Source: Actinobacillus ureae ATCC 25976 (lineage in GTDB: Bacteria; Pseudomonadota; Gammaproteobacteria; Enterobacterales; Pasteurellaceae). From it: a stretch of DNA of 36,308 bases. The stretch is taken from contig NZ_GL831080.1 in NCBI RefSeq assembly GCF_000188255.1, positions 988,708 through 1,025,015 of the forward strand. The letters run 5' to 3'. A model generated the notes under the pieces. The model saw only the letters and a list, made by a program, of their open reading frames with translations, did no database searches and was not told the origin of the DNA. This document shows, piece after piece, positions 1 through 7,627 of the stretch. Numbering within the stretch: position 1 is the first letter of the stretch; the number at the start of each line of letters is the position of its first letter. Made by a program: the position numbers and the translations under genes.

Positions 1-26
1 CAGTCTAACTTTTTGGGGTCAGATCA
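1..26. mobile_element. Terminal inverted repeat of an insertion sequence that extends off the left edge
   Basis: Read on the minus strand, this begins TGATCTGACCCC and matches 22 of 26 positions of the repeat at 36273 at the other end of the window. The TG...CA ends and length resemble IS3-family (IS150-like) termini, but no transposase is visible, so the family assignment is tentative. The IS body would lie to the left of base 1. Confidence 0.6.
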
Positions 27-65
27 AAGGTGCTTTTTTTAAGAAAATTGGTAGTAAAACTGTTA

Positions 66-452
66 TTATAAGCTTTCTGTGAAAGTACGAGTAATTACAT
101 CACGTTGTTGTTCTGGTGTTAATGAGTTGAAACGCACTGCATAACCAGAAACACGGATAGTTAGTTGTGGATATTTCTCTGGGTTTTTAACCGCATCTTC
201 TAATGTTTCACGGCGTAAAACGTTAACGTTTAAGTGTTGGCCACCTTCAACTTTGATTGTCGGAGCAACGTTTACCGGTACTTCACGGTATGAAATTTGA
301 CCTAATTCGCTGATTGCAACGATTTGGTCTTCTTTGTAAGCATCACCTTTTGCAGCGATACAGCGAGCTTCGTTTTTCTCTTCATCTAATAACCAGAAAG
401 AGTTTACTAAGTTGCTGTTTGAAGATTCTGTAATTTGTACGCCTTTGATCAT
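66..452 (-). CDS. grcA: Autonomous glycyl radical cofactor GrcA (YfiD family)
   Basis: The 128-residue product matches the full length of the YfiD/GrcA family. These small proteins resemble the C-terminal glycyl radical domain of pyruvate formate-lyase and can replace that domain when oxygen has cleaved the enzyme, restoring activity in the cytoplasm. The radical loop is visible near the C-terminus as RVSGYAVRF, with Gly103 as the radical-bearing residue. The start is supported by an AGGAGT ribosome binding site about 7 bases upstream. It is a single gene divergent from ung. In enteric bacteria it is induced anaerobically by FNR and ArcA; I found no convincing full FNR box here. An IS copy lies 40 bp downstream. 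Confidence 0.97.
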   Translation of the reverse strand: MIKGVQITESSNSNLVNSFWLLDEEKNEARCIAAKGDAYKEDQIVAISELGQISYREVPVNVAPTIKVEGGQHLNVNVLRRETLEDAVKNPEKYPQLTIRVSGYAVRFNSLTPEQQRDVITRTFTESL

Positions 453-480
453 TTTGATACTCCTAAGTATTGGCTAGATA

Positions 481-486
481 ATTATA
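481..486 (-). promoter_or_regulatory. Probable -10 box of the grcA promoter
   Basis: A perfect TATAAT on the minus strand lies 29 bases upstream of the grcA start codon. No good -35 hexamer occurs at standard spacing, which would fit an activator-dependent promoter. That last point is inference. Confidence 0.45.
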
Positions 487-655
487 AAATTTTTTGATAA
501 ATTCAAATTTTGTTTACGTGGTGAATTTTATCATTTTTTTTGAAGAATTCTACTAAAAGTTGAAAAATGTAATCAAAAAATTATCAGTTGACTAAAAAAC
601 AATCTGAAATGTAGAAAAACTTAAAATTGTTTAACACTTTTTAACAGGACAAGCT

Positions 656-1327
656 ATGAATAATTGGACGGAAGCGCTAGGCGAAGAAAAGCAACAAGCT
701 TATTTTCAACAAATTTTACAGCAAGTACATCAAGAAAGAATGGATGGTGTAACGGTTTTTCCACCGCAAAAAGAAGTATTTAGTGCCTTTACTTTAACGG
801 AGTTTAAAGATGTGAAAGTGGTGATCTTGGGGCAAGATCCTTACCATGGTCCAAACCAAGCGCACGGTTTAGCATTTTCGGTAAAACCACCGGTCGCGCC
901 GCCACCTTCTTTAGTTAATATGTATAAAGAACTGGCGCAGGATATTGAGGGTTTTCAAATTCCAAATCACGGATATTTGGTTGATTGGGCAAAGCAAGGC
1001 GTGTTGTTGTTAAACACCGTACTCACGGTGCGTCAAGGGCAAGCGCATTCACATGCGAATTTCGGTTGGGAAATTTTCACCGATAAAGTGATTGCTCAAC
1101 TTAACCAACACCGTGAAAATTTAGTCTTTTTATTATGGGGCAGCCATGCGCAGAAAAAAGGGCAGTTTATTGACCGCTCTCGCCATTGCGTACTGACTGC
1201 ACCGCATCCGTCACCGTTATCCGCCCATCGAGGATTTTTAGGTTGCCGCCATTTTTCCAAAGCGAATGCTTACTTAAAAGAAAAAGGCATTCAAGAAATT
1301 AACTGGCAGTTACCGATGAATGTATAA
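656..1327 (+). CDS. ung: Uracil-DNA glycosylase, family 1
   Basis: This 223-residue enzyme removes uracil from DNA as the first step of base excision repair. The family 1 active-site motif GQDPYHG lies at residues 59-65, with catalytic Asp61. The second signature, HPSPLS, lies near residue 184 and supplies the conserved His of the leucine-loop region. The length is normal for bacterial Ung. The ATG follows an AGGA ribosome binding site (aacaggacaagct). It is a stand-alone gene, divergent from grcA. Confidence 0.98.
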   Translation: MNNWTEALGEEKQQAYFQQILQQVHQERMDGVTVFPPQKEVFSAFTLTEFKDVKVVILGQDPYHGPNQAHGLAFSVKPPVAPPPSLVNMYKELAQDIEGFQIPNHGYLVDWAKQGVLLLNTVLTVRQGQAHSHANFGWEIFTDKVIAQLNQHRENLVFLLWGSHAQKKGQFIDRSRHCVLTAPHPSPLSAHRGFLGCRHFSKANAYLKEKGIQEINWQLPMNV

Positions 1328-1333
1328 CAAATC

Positions 1334-1342
1334 ACAAGCGGT
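1334..1342 (+). repeat. DNA uptake signal sequence, Actinobacillus type
   Basis: ACAAGCGGT lies just after ung. Further copies are scattered through the window, both inside genes (for example 9978, 13252, 35756) and between them. Natural transformation in Pasteurellaceae favours DNA carrying this word. The variant places the organism in the A. pleuropneumoniae-type clade. Confidence 0.85.
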
Positions 1343-1384
1343 TAAATTTGCGGATTTTTTTGCAATTATATAATAGTTATACAG

Positions 1385-1496
1385 CGTCATATTTTACCTT
1401 GCACGAGCCGTGCAAGGCTGATTAAGCCTAGCCCTGTTAGGGCTATAAAGCCACAGCGTGGCTCGGATTAATTAACGCCATACGGCGCGTATGACG
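1385..1496. repeat. Compact multi-hairpin intergenic element of about 112 bp
   Basis: The segment is bounded by CGTCATA (1385-1391) and its reverse complement TATGACG (1490-1496). Inside it are three perfect stem-loops: 8-bp arms 1397-1404/1410-1417, 7-bp arms 1429-1435/1439-1445 and 6-bp arms 1449-1454/1458-1463. A fourth, imperfect hairpin pairs 1473-1482 with 1490-1499. The loop of the first hairpin (CGAGCC, 1404-1409) also complements GGCTCG at 1460-1465. The element is richer in G+C than its flanks and has no reading frame of note. It could be a REP/MITE-like repeat or a structured RNA; only one copy is present here. Confidence 0.55.
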
Positions 1497-1516
1497 TTAA
1501 AACGAAAAAGGGCTTA

Positions 1517-1900
1517 TCAAGCCGAATGCACTTGTGCGTATTCTTTGTCAGTGACTGGTGATAGCCAAGTAACTTTTTTTCCCCTCTCTATAATTTGTGA
1601 TAGCTAAATACACTAAATCACTGTCGGCACTTGCGCCGTACCAATGTTCAATATTCTCAGGGATATTAATCACATCGCCGGTTTGAATCGCTTGTGCCGA
1701 TACCAGCTTTTACCACTCGTTACAATCAATACTTGCCCTTTCGGGTGCGTATGCCAATTGGTTCTTGCCCCTTTTTCAAAGGTTACGCTACCGATAGAAA
1801 ATTCATTATTGTGATCCGCATCCAATACCTCGGTTAAAAAGGTGCTGCCGGTAAAAAATTCAGGGGAACGAGGTTCGCCTTTCGGAAAAAGTGTTTGCAT
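1517..1900 (-). pseudogene. Cupin-domain protein, broken by two frameshifts
   Basis: The intact N-terminal part (1670-1900, 76 codons) carries the cupin metal-binding pattern WHTHPKGQ followed by VLIVTSGKSWY. It resembles small single-domain cupins of the mandelonitrile lyase-like or carboxymuconolactone decarboxylase-associated type. After WY, near 1709, one base is missing. The next frame continues IQTGDVINIPENIEHWYG and LVYLAIT. Near 1576-1582 a run of seven A residues on the coding strand restores a third frame, which ends VTWLSPVTDKEYAQVHSA and a stop at 1517. Together the pieces make a normal cupin of about 127 residues. The domain is clear; the substrate is unknown. Both lesions sit in short homopolymers, so sequencing error is possible. 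Confidence 0.8.
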
Positions 1901-1952
1901 AGAGTAATCTCCTGTGTGGATTTATCATTGTTATATATGGTTTTAGTAAGTT

Positions 1953-1998
1953 ACAAGCGGTTGAATTTGTAAAAAATCTTGCAAATTTAACCGCTTGT
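1953..1998. terminator. Inverted pair of uptake signals downstream of hrpA
   Basis: ACAAGCGGTT (1953-1962) faces AACCGCTTGT (1989-1998). The pairing extends inward through TTGAATTTG/CAAATTTAA with one G-T wobble, giving a stem of about 17 bp and a 12-base loop. Head-to-head uptake signals often act as terminators in this family. There is no strong T-run, so termination is inferred. Confidence 0.5.
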
Positions 1999-2056
1999 TA
2001 CCCTCGCCCCTTGTGGGAGAGGGGGATTCGGTGGATAGAACTAGCCACCCTACACA

Positions 2057-5000
2057 CTATTTTATCTCCCCAATCGCATTCAAAATACGTTTATCTGAAA
2101 TCGGGTATTTGGTGCCGAGTTGTTGGGCAAACAGGCTGACACGTAACTCTTCAATCATATAACGAATTTCTAACACTTCATCAGGGATTGCTTTAGATTT
2201 CGGCAGTTTGGTGAGTAATTGCTTATAAGCATTTTCCACTTGTTCCACCCGTAACATCTTCGCTCGGTCGGTGTTGGTATCCGTGCCGAGTTTATCTAAT
2301 CGCTTGTCGATAGCAGTTAAATAGCGATGTAAATCAGCAAGACGTTGGTAGCCGGTTTTGGTCACAAAATCCGGATAAACCAAACCGCTTAATTGTGCTT
2401 TAATATCCGACAGGGCAAAAGCCATTGTGAAGTCCATTTTGCCTTTCATTCGTTTGTTGAGTTCAAAGGCAAGAGTGAGGATTTTCTCCACTTGTAGCGC
2501 AATTTCTGCGGTGGTGTCGTTTAAGTTGCCTCGTACAAATTCATGCAATTCATTGAATTTTTCTTCGGTCCAAACAAAGCCGCCGAATTCATCCACCAAT
2601 TTATCCACCGCACAAGCGATACAGTCATCTATCAATTCCAACACTTTACCGAACGGGGCAAAGTAAAGTCCGAGCTTTGCCTTGTTCGGCAATTTTTCGT
2701 GTAAGTATTTGATTGGCGAAGGCACGTTGAGCAATAGCAAACGGCGTAAACCGGCTAGCATTGCACGGGCTTGCTCGAATTCGGTTTCGAATAATTTTAC
2801 GCCCACTGCGGTTTGCTCATCGACAATTGCCGGATAAGCTTTTACGCTGAAATTAGCTTTTTTCTGCTCGTAGAATTGCGGTAAGTTAGCGAAATTCCAC
2901 AAATGTACACCGCTTTGCTCGATACCGTCATCGGCAATTGTCGAAAGGCTTTCTTGCACCTGATCTTTCAGCGCAAATTTTAGTTCGTCCAAGTTTTCGC
3001 TTTCTTGTAGTTTTTTACCTTTTTCATCCACAACACGGAATGTCATACGCAAATGCGGCGCAAGTTGCGACAGATCCCACAGCTCCGGATCAATAGTTAC
3101 ACCGGTCATACGGCGAAGCTGGTAAGCCAGACTTTCTAGCAATGGTTTTTGATACGGCTCGGCTCTGCCTAAGAACGCATCTGCATAGTTCGGTGCTGGT
3201 ACAAAATTACGGCGAGTGGCTTTCGGTAATGATTTAATTAACGCCACCACTAGCTCATGGCGAAGCCCCGGAATTTGCCAATCAAAGCCTTCCGGTTCCA
3301 CTTGGTTGAGCAACGGCAATGGAATATGTACGGTTACGCCGTCGTGATCTTTACCGATTTCAAATTGGTAACTCAATTTTAGTTTAAGCTGACCTTGATA
3401 CCAGAAATTCGGGAAATCCAAATCGCTGACCGTATTGGCGTTTTCATTCATCAAGAATGATTTTTCAAAGTTGAGCAATTCAGGATCTTTCTGACTTGCT
3501 TTTTTCCACCATGTATCAAAATGGCGGCTGGAAACTACTTCCGTACCGATACGTTGATCGTAGAATTCGAACAGGGTTTGTTCGTCCACTAAAATATCTC
3601 GGCGGCGAGATTTGTGTTCGAGGTCTTCCACTTCTTTGATCAAGCGGTTATTTTCTTTGAAAAATTTGTAATTATTGTGCCAATCACCCTCAACCATTGC
3701 CGAGCGAATAAAGATTTCACGGCTGGCAGTCGGATCAATTGAACCGTAATTGACAAGGCGATTTGCTACCACCGGAATACCGTAGAGAGAGACTTTTTCA
3801 TACGCCATCACTGCGCCTTTGGATTTCGACCAATGTGGTTCGCTGTAACTACGTTTTATTAAATGTCCGGCGAGTGGCTCAATCCATTCCGGTTCGATTT
3901 TTGCCACGGTTCTTGCCCACAATTTGGTGGTTTCCACCAATTCGGATGCTGCAAGCCACTTCGGTTGCTTTTTGACAAGCACCGAAGTTGGGAACACATA
4001 AAAATGCGCATTTCTCGCCCCAAGATAGTGCATTTTTTCGCTGTCTTTCATCCCGATATGCGATAGCAAACCGGTTAGTAAAGCGGTATGAATTTGTTGA
4101 TAATTTGCATCTTCGCTATTAATCGGCAAGCCCATTTCTCGTACAGGAAGACGTAGTTGATGATAAATATCCTGCCATTCACGCACACGCAAATAGTTGA
4201 GAAAATCTTTCTGACATTGCTTGCGGAACTGGTTTTTAGTTAGCTCTTTTTGCTGAGTTTGAATGTAATGCCACAAATTCACAAACGCCAAGAAATCGGA
4301 ATCTTTATCGGCAAAACGGCGATGTTTTTCATCTGCAGCCTGTTGGCGTTCTTGCGGGCGCTCACGCGGATCTTGAATCGAAAGTGCGGAAACAATCATC
4401 ATCACTTCATGCAATGCGCCATTTTGTGCTGCAGCAACCACCATACGCCCTAAACGAGGATCGATGGGGAGTTGGGCAAGTTGACGACCGATTGCGGTTA
4501 ATTTATTGCCATTAATCGCCCCTAATTCTTCTAGTAAACGAACGCCGTCCTGCACCTGTCTAGTATTTGGACGATCAACAAATGGAAACGCCTCAATATC
4601 CGACAGCCCAAGCGAGGTCATTTGTAAAATCACCGAAGCGAGATTCGTACGCAGAATTTCCGGATCGGTAAATTCTGGACGAGCGTTAAAATCCTCCTCT
4701 GAATAGAGGCGGATACAAATCCCTTCGCTGGTTCGTCCACAGCGGCCTTTCCGCTGGTTGGCAGAGGCTTGTGAAATCGGCTCAATCGGCAAACGTTGTA
4801 CTTTAGTGCGGTAACTATAGCGAGAAATACGTGCTGTACCGGTATCAATCACATATTTGATATTCGGAATGGTGAGTGAGGTCTCTGCCACGTTGGTGGC
4901 TAAAATCACACGATTTAGACCGCTTGGCTGGAAAATGCGTTGCTGTTCGGCTGCCGAGAGGCGTGCGTAAAGCGGTAGAATTTCAGTGAATCTTAGCTCT

Positions 5001-5956
5001 TGTTTTTGTAGCGCTTCGGCAGTATCACGAATTTCTCGTTCACCGCTCATAAAAATCAAAATATCGCCACGACCTTCGGCTTGAAGTTCATCAACAGCAT
5101 TGAGAATATCTTGTAATTGGTCTTGATCATTTTCTTCTACAATTGGACGATAACGCACTTCCACCGGAAAGGTGCGTCCTGAAACTTCAATAATCGGTGC
5201 ATTGTTGAAATGGCGAGAAAAACGTTCCACATCAATGGTTGCCGAAGTAATGATCACTCTTAGATCAGGGCGTTTATGCAGAATTTGTTTCAGATAGCCG
5301 AGAATAAAATCGTTATTGAGCGAGCGTTCGTGCGCTTCATCAATAATTAATGTATCGTATTGATTGAGATAGCGGTCGTTTTGGATTTCGGCAAGCAAAA
5401 TACCGTCCGTCATTAATTTCACAAGAGTGTTTTCGCCCACTTGATCGTTAAAACGCACTTTATAACCAACAGCTGCGCCCAGTTCGCTTTTTAATTCTTC
5501 GGCAATACGGTTTGCCACTGAACGTGCCGCCAAACGGCGAGGCTGAGTATGTCCAATCAAGCCTTTTACGCCACGTCCGAGTTCCAAGCACATTTTCGGG
5601 AGCTGAGTAGTTTTACCCGAACCGGTTTCACCGGCAATCACCACCACCTGATTTTCCGCAATTAGTTTTAAGATTTCTTCACGGCGAGCAGAAACCGGTA
5701 AATCGGGATAAGTGATTGCAAGGCTGGAATGTTGTGCTTTTCTGGCTTGAAAAGTTGCCTGTGCCGAGAGAATTTCACGTTCAATTCCCGCAATCACATT
5801 GTTTTTGGCTTCTTGTTTTTTGATGGCAAAAATGCCGTGAATACGAGAACGTAAACGGCGGTAATCAGTATTGGTGAGTTCTTTTAAGTTGGCGATTAAT
5901 GCTTTTTGGCTCTCATCAAGCGGTCTATTTTTGAAATTTTTTTGCGAAGGTTTCAT
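2057..5956 (-). CDS. hrpA: ATP-dependent RNA helicase HrpA (DEAH box)
   Basis: This is a 1299-residue cytoplasmic RNA helicase, the same size as E. coli HrpA, which helps resolve stalled ribosomes and process mRNA. Walker A GETGSGKT lies at residues 109-116, the DEAH box at 206-209 and the SAT motif at 238-240. The helicase C-terminal motif QRKGRCGR follows near residue 400. The HA2 and OB-fold regions and a long C-terminal HrpA-specific domain (roughly residue 600 onward) complete the protein. The frame is open throughout. The ATG at 5956 is the natural family start, but no good Shine-Dalgarno precedes it because the leader is made of a 16-bp repeat. Confidence 0.97.
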   Translation of the reverse strand: MKPSQKNFKNRPLDESQKALIANLKELTNTDYRRLRSRIHGIFAIKKQEAKNNVIAGIEREILSAQATFQARKAQHSSLAITYPDLPVSARREEILKLIAENQVVVIAGETGSGKTTQLPKMCLELGRGVKGLIGHTQPRRLAARSVANRIAEELKSELGAAVGYKVRFNDQVGENTLVKLMTDGILLAEIQNDRYLNQYDTLIIDEAHERSLNNDFILGYLKQILHKRPDLRVIITSATIDVERFSRHFNNAPIIEVSGRTFPVEVRYRPIVEENDQDQLQDILNAVDELQAEGRGDILIFMSGEREIRDTAEALQKQELRFTEILPLYARLSAAEQQRIFQPSGLNRVILATNVAETSLTIPNIKYVIDTGTARISRYSYRTKVQRLPIEPISQASANQRKGRCGRTSEGICIRLYSEEDFNARPEFTDPEILRTNLASVILQMTSLGLSDIEAFPFVDRPNTRQVQDGVRLLEELGAINGNKLTAIGRQLAQLPIDPRLGRMVVAAAQNGALHEVMMIVSALSIQDPRERPQERQQAADEKHRRFADKDSDFLAFVNLWHYIQTQQKELTKNQFRKQCQKDFLNYLRVREWQDIYHQLRLPVREMGLPINSEDANYQQIHTALLTGLLSHIGMKDSEKMHYLGARNAHFYVFPTSVLVKKQPKWLAASELVETTKLWARTVAKIEPEWIEPLAGHLIKRSYSEPHWSKSKGAVMAYEKVSLYGIPVVANRLVNYGSIDPTASREIFIRSAMVEGDWHNNYKFFKENNRLIKEVEDLEHKSRRRDILVDEQTLFEFYDQRIGTEVVSSRHFDTWWKKASQKDPELLNFEKSFLMNENANTVSDLDFPNFWYQGQLKLKLSYQFEIGKDHDGVTVHIPLPLLNQVEPEGFDWQIPGLRHELVVALIKSLPKATRRNFVPAPNYADAFLGRAEPYQKPLLESLAYQLRRMTGVTIDPELWDLSQLAPHLRMTFRVVDEKGKKLQESENLDELKFALKDQVQESLSTIADDGIEQSGVHLWNFANLPQFYEQKKANFSVKAYPAIVDEQTAVGVKLFETEFEQARAMLAGLRRLLLLNVPSPIKYLHEKLPNKAKLGLYFAPFGKVLELIDDCIACAVDKLVDEFGGFVWTEEKFNELHEFVRGNLNDTTAEIALQVEKILTLAFELNKRMKGKMDFTMAFALSDIKAQLSGLVYPDFVTKTGYQRLADLHRYLTAIDKRLDKLGTDTNTDRAKMLRVEQVENAYKQLLTKLPKSKAIPDEVLEIRYMIEELRVSLFAQQLGTKYPISDKRILNAIGEIK

Positions 5957-6004
5957 TGTCTTGTCTTAACTATGTCTTGTCTTAACTATGTATTGCCTTA
6001 ACGA
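5957..6004. repeat. 16-bp tandem repeat, three copies, abutting the hrpA start codon
   Basis: Units at 5957-5972 and 5973-5988 are identical (TGTCTTGTCTTAACTA). The third, 5989-6004, differs at three positions. The array starts one base upstream of the hrpA ATG, so it occupies the ribosome-binding region of the mRNA. Confidence 0.85.
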
Positions 6005-6142
6005 TATTTGGCATTATGCGAGATATTTTAAGACAAATTATAGCCTAAATTGAGGGGAAACAGTAGGTAGAAGAAACCGCTTGCAGCGCTCACTTAATCG
6101 GGGAGGGGAACAAGCGGTCTAATTTTGAATAAATTTTACTAA

Positions 6143-6595
6143 TTAACCTTTGCCGATCAGTAACGAAAGGATACCGGCAGCGATTAGTGGACCAACCGGC
6201 ACGCCGCCAAGTAATGCCACGCCGATAATGGTACCGACCAGTAATCCTGTGACTAACAACGGTTGATTTCCCATTAAACTTACCCCTCTGCCACCTAACC
6301 AAGCCACCGTAATTCCTGCAACCACGGCAAGCAACATCTTCCAATTTAAAAATTCAGAGAAGGAGGGGAGGGAAATTTTGCCGGACACAATCGGGCTTAA
6401 TACACCGATAGTCAGAATGATAATCCCAATGTTTAAACCGTGCTTATCTAAAAAGGGCAGATATTTGCTGAGGAAAGTTTGTTGCACCAGTAATAACACT
6501 GCTGCAGCAATGGTAATTGAATTGTTGTTTCCGACCACACCAAGAAAAATCAGTGCGACTAGGAAAAGTGAGATAGGGTTGAATTGTAGGGACAT
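6143..6595 (-). CDS. yeaL: UPF0756 (DUF441) inner-membrane protein, YeaL-like
   Basis: The product is 150 residues, nearly all hydrophobic. About four membrane segments can be seen: residues 9-36, 50-70, 85-106 and 113-146. Glycine-rich stretches such as [20 protein letters not shown] match the DUF441 family (E. coli YeaL, 148 residues). The molecular function of this family is not known to me. It stands alone between hrpA and grpE on the same strand. The ATG is at 6595; the sequence before it has no strong Shine-Dalgarno. Confidence 0.88.
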   Translation of the reverse strand: MSLQFNPISLFLVALIFLGVVGNNNSITIAAAVLLLVQQTFLSKYLPFLDKHGLNIGIIILTIGVLSPIVSGKISLPSFSEFLNWKMLLAVVAGITVAWLGGRGVSLMGNQPLLVTGLLVGTIIGVALLGGVPVGPLIAAGILSLLIGKG

Positions 6596-6661
6596 AGCTT
6601 GATATGAATGAGATTAAAATATTATCCTTATTTCTCTCAAAAATGAGTAAATGAAGGAGCC

Positions 6662-6678
6662 GAAAATCAGTGATTTTC
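6662..6678. other. Near-perfect palindrome in the yeaL-grpE spacer
   Basis: GAAAATCA and TGATTTTC flank a single G. On the minus strand this lies between the end of grpE and the start of yeaL. It is AT-rich and lacks a clear T-run, so I do not call it a terminator. Confidence 0.4.
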
Positions 6679-6683
6679 AGATA

Positions 6684-6786
6684 GAGAGGGATTTGCTGAT
6701 TTTTATGCAATTTAGACCGCTATCCCTCTCTCTGCCGGTTCGCTGAACGCTTCACCGGCGGTCTCTCTCCCACAAGCGAGAGAGAG
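6684..6786. repeat. REP-like palindromic element downstream of grpE
   Basis: Nested inverted repeats occur here. AGAGAGGGA (6684-6692) pairs with TCCCTCTCT (6723-6731). GCCGGT (6734-6739) pairs with ACCGGC (6754-6759) around a 14-base loop. CTCTCTC pairs with GAGAGAG across a CCACAAGC loop (6763-6784). A related word, TCTCCCACAAG, occurs inverted downstream of hrpA near 2001-2023, where CCCTCGCCC and GGGAGAGGG pair. Two related copies suggest a dispersed intergenic repeat family. Confidence 0.5.
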
Positions 6787-6792
6787 TAAAAT

Positions 6793-7389
6793 TTAGCCGG
6801 CAACCATTACCATTGCAGGGCGAAGTACGCGACCTTGTAGGGTATAACCTTTTTGTAAAACCACGCTGATATGATTTGCTTCGATACCTTCCGCCGGTTG
6901 CATTGAAATCGCTTGGTGAAGTTCCGGATTGAAAACTTCTCCAACAACACCAACCGCTTCTACACCAAATTTAGCCAGAGTCGAGATAAATTCTTTATGA
7001 GTCATTTCCACACCGTCAACCAATGCTTGTGTTTTTTCATCGGTGACAGCCGTATCAAGTGCATTTAAGCCACGCTCAAGGTTATCTACTACGGTTAATA
7101 ATTCTTTTGAGAATTTTTCGAGTGCGAATTTATGTGCTTTTTCCATATCTTGTTCGGCACGGCGGCGGACATTTTGGATTTCCGCTTGCGCACGTAATTG
7201 AATATCTTTTTCACGGTTGTCCGCTTCCGCAATATAAGTTTCTAACTCATTAATACGTGTATAAGCCGCTGCTAATTCAGCTTCGATAGGTTGTTCTTGT
7301 TGTTCTTCGGTTGCTTGCTCTAACTGCGCTTCGTTTGCAACTTCAACTTCTTCTGTTTGAGCTTGTGCATTTTCGTTTTGAGTTGTCAT
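6793..7389 (-). CDS. grpE: GrpE, nucleotide exchange factor of the DnaK chaperone
   Basis: The 198-residue protein releases ADP from DnaK and thereby drives the DnaK-DnaJ folding cycle in the cytoplasm. An acidic, Gln/Glu-rich N-terminus (residues 1-40) leads into a long coiled coil (about 45-105, with the conserved [13 protein letters not shown]). A C-terminal beta domain ends [20 protein letters not shown], the GrpE signature. The same frame is open upstream to 7581. I chose the ATG at 7389 because the usual GrpE N-terminus begins there, an AGAGGA Shine-Dalgarno precedes it, and a promoter lies just upstream. Confidence 0.96.
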   Translation of the reverse strand: MTTQNENAQAQTEEVEVANEAQLEQATEEQQEQPIEAELAAAYTRINELETYIAEADNREKDIQLRAQAEIQNVRRRAEQDMEKAHKFALEKFSKELLTVVDNLERGLNALDTAVTDEKTQALVDGVEMTHKEFISTLAKFGVEAVGVVGEVFNPELHQAISMQPAEGIEANHISVVLQKGYTLQGRVLRPAMVMVAG

Positions 7390-7435
7390 TTTAAATCCTC
7401 TTTGTTTCAAATATATCAATGAAAAAAACGTTACT

Positions 7436-7463
7436 AATATAACGCTAAATTTGCTGATTTCAA
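7436..7463 (-). promoter_or_regulatory. Probable grpE promoter
   Basis: On the minus strand TTGAAA (7458-7463) and TATATT (7436-7441) are separated by 16 bases, 47 bases before the grpE ATG. This is a good sigma-70-type match. The -35 region with its preceding C (CTTGAAA) also equals the sigma-32 heat-shock -35 consensus, but the -10 region lacks the CCCCAT pattern. Dual heat-shock use is possible but not shown. Confidence 0.5.
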
Positions 7464-7627
7464 GGTAAAAGCGACAATGTGGATTAATTATTATTAAAGA
7501 TAATTTGCAAAAAATTATCATTTTGATTAGAAAATCCTTGCAAAATCTAGTGAGATACTTAGAATTATTACTGCCTTTCAATTCTTGAGGCTAGTAATAT
7601 TTTTACTCATCTAACGGAGAAAATTAA

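Noticed and set aside
485-515. FNR box in the grcA promoter
   Set aside because: TTGA and TCAA half-sites occur but are 13 bases end to end rather than the required 14-base TTGAT-N4-ATCAA, and they lie too close to the -10 box for activation.
6090-6344. 84-codon frame overlapping the yeaL-like gene on the same strand
   Set aside because: It is out of frame with the clear UPF0756 protein, and its translation is Arg/Gly/Trp-rich noise.
7390-7581. 64-residue N-terminal extension of GrpE
   Set aside because: The extension is unlike any GrpE, and the promoter and Shine-Dalgarno lie inside it. ATG 7389 gives the family N-terminus.
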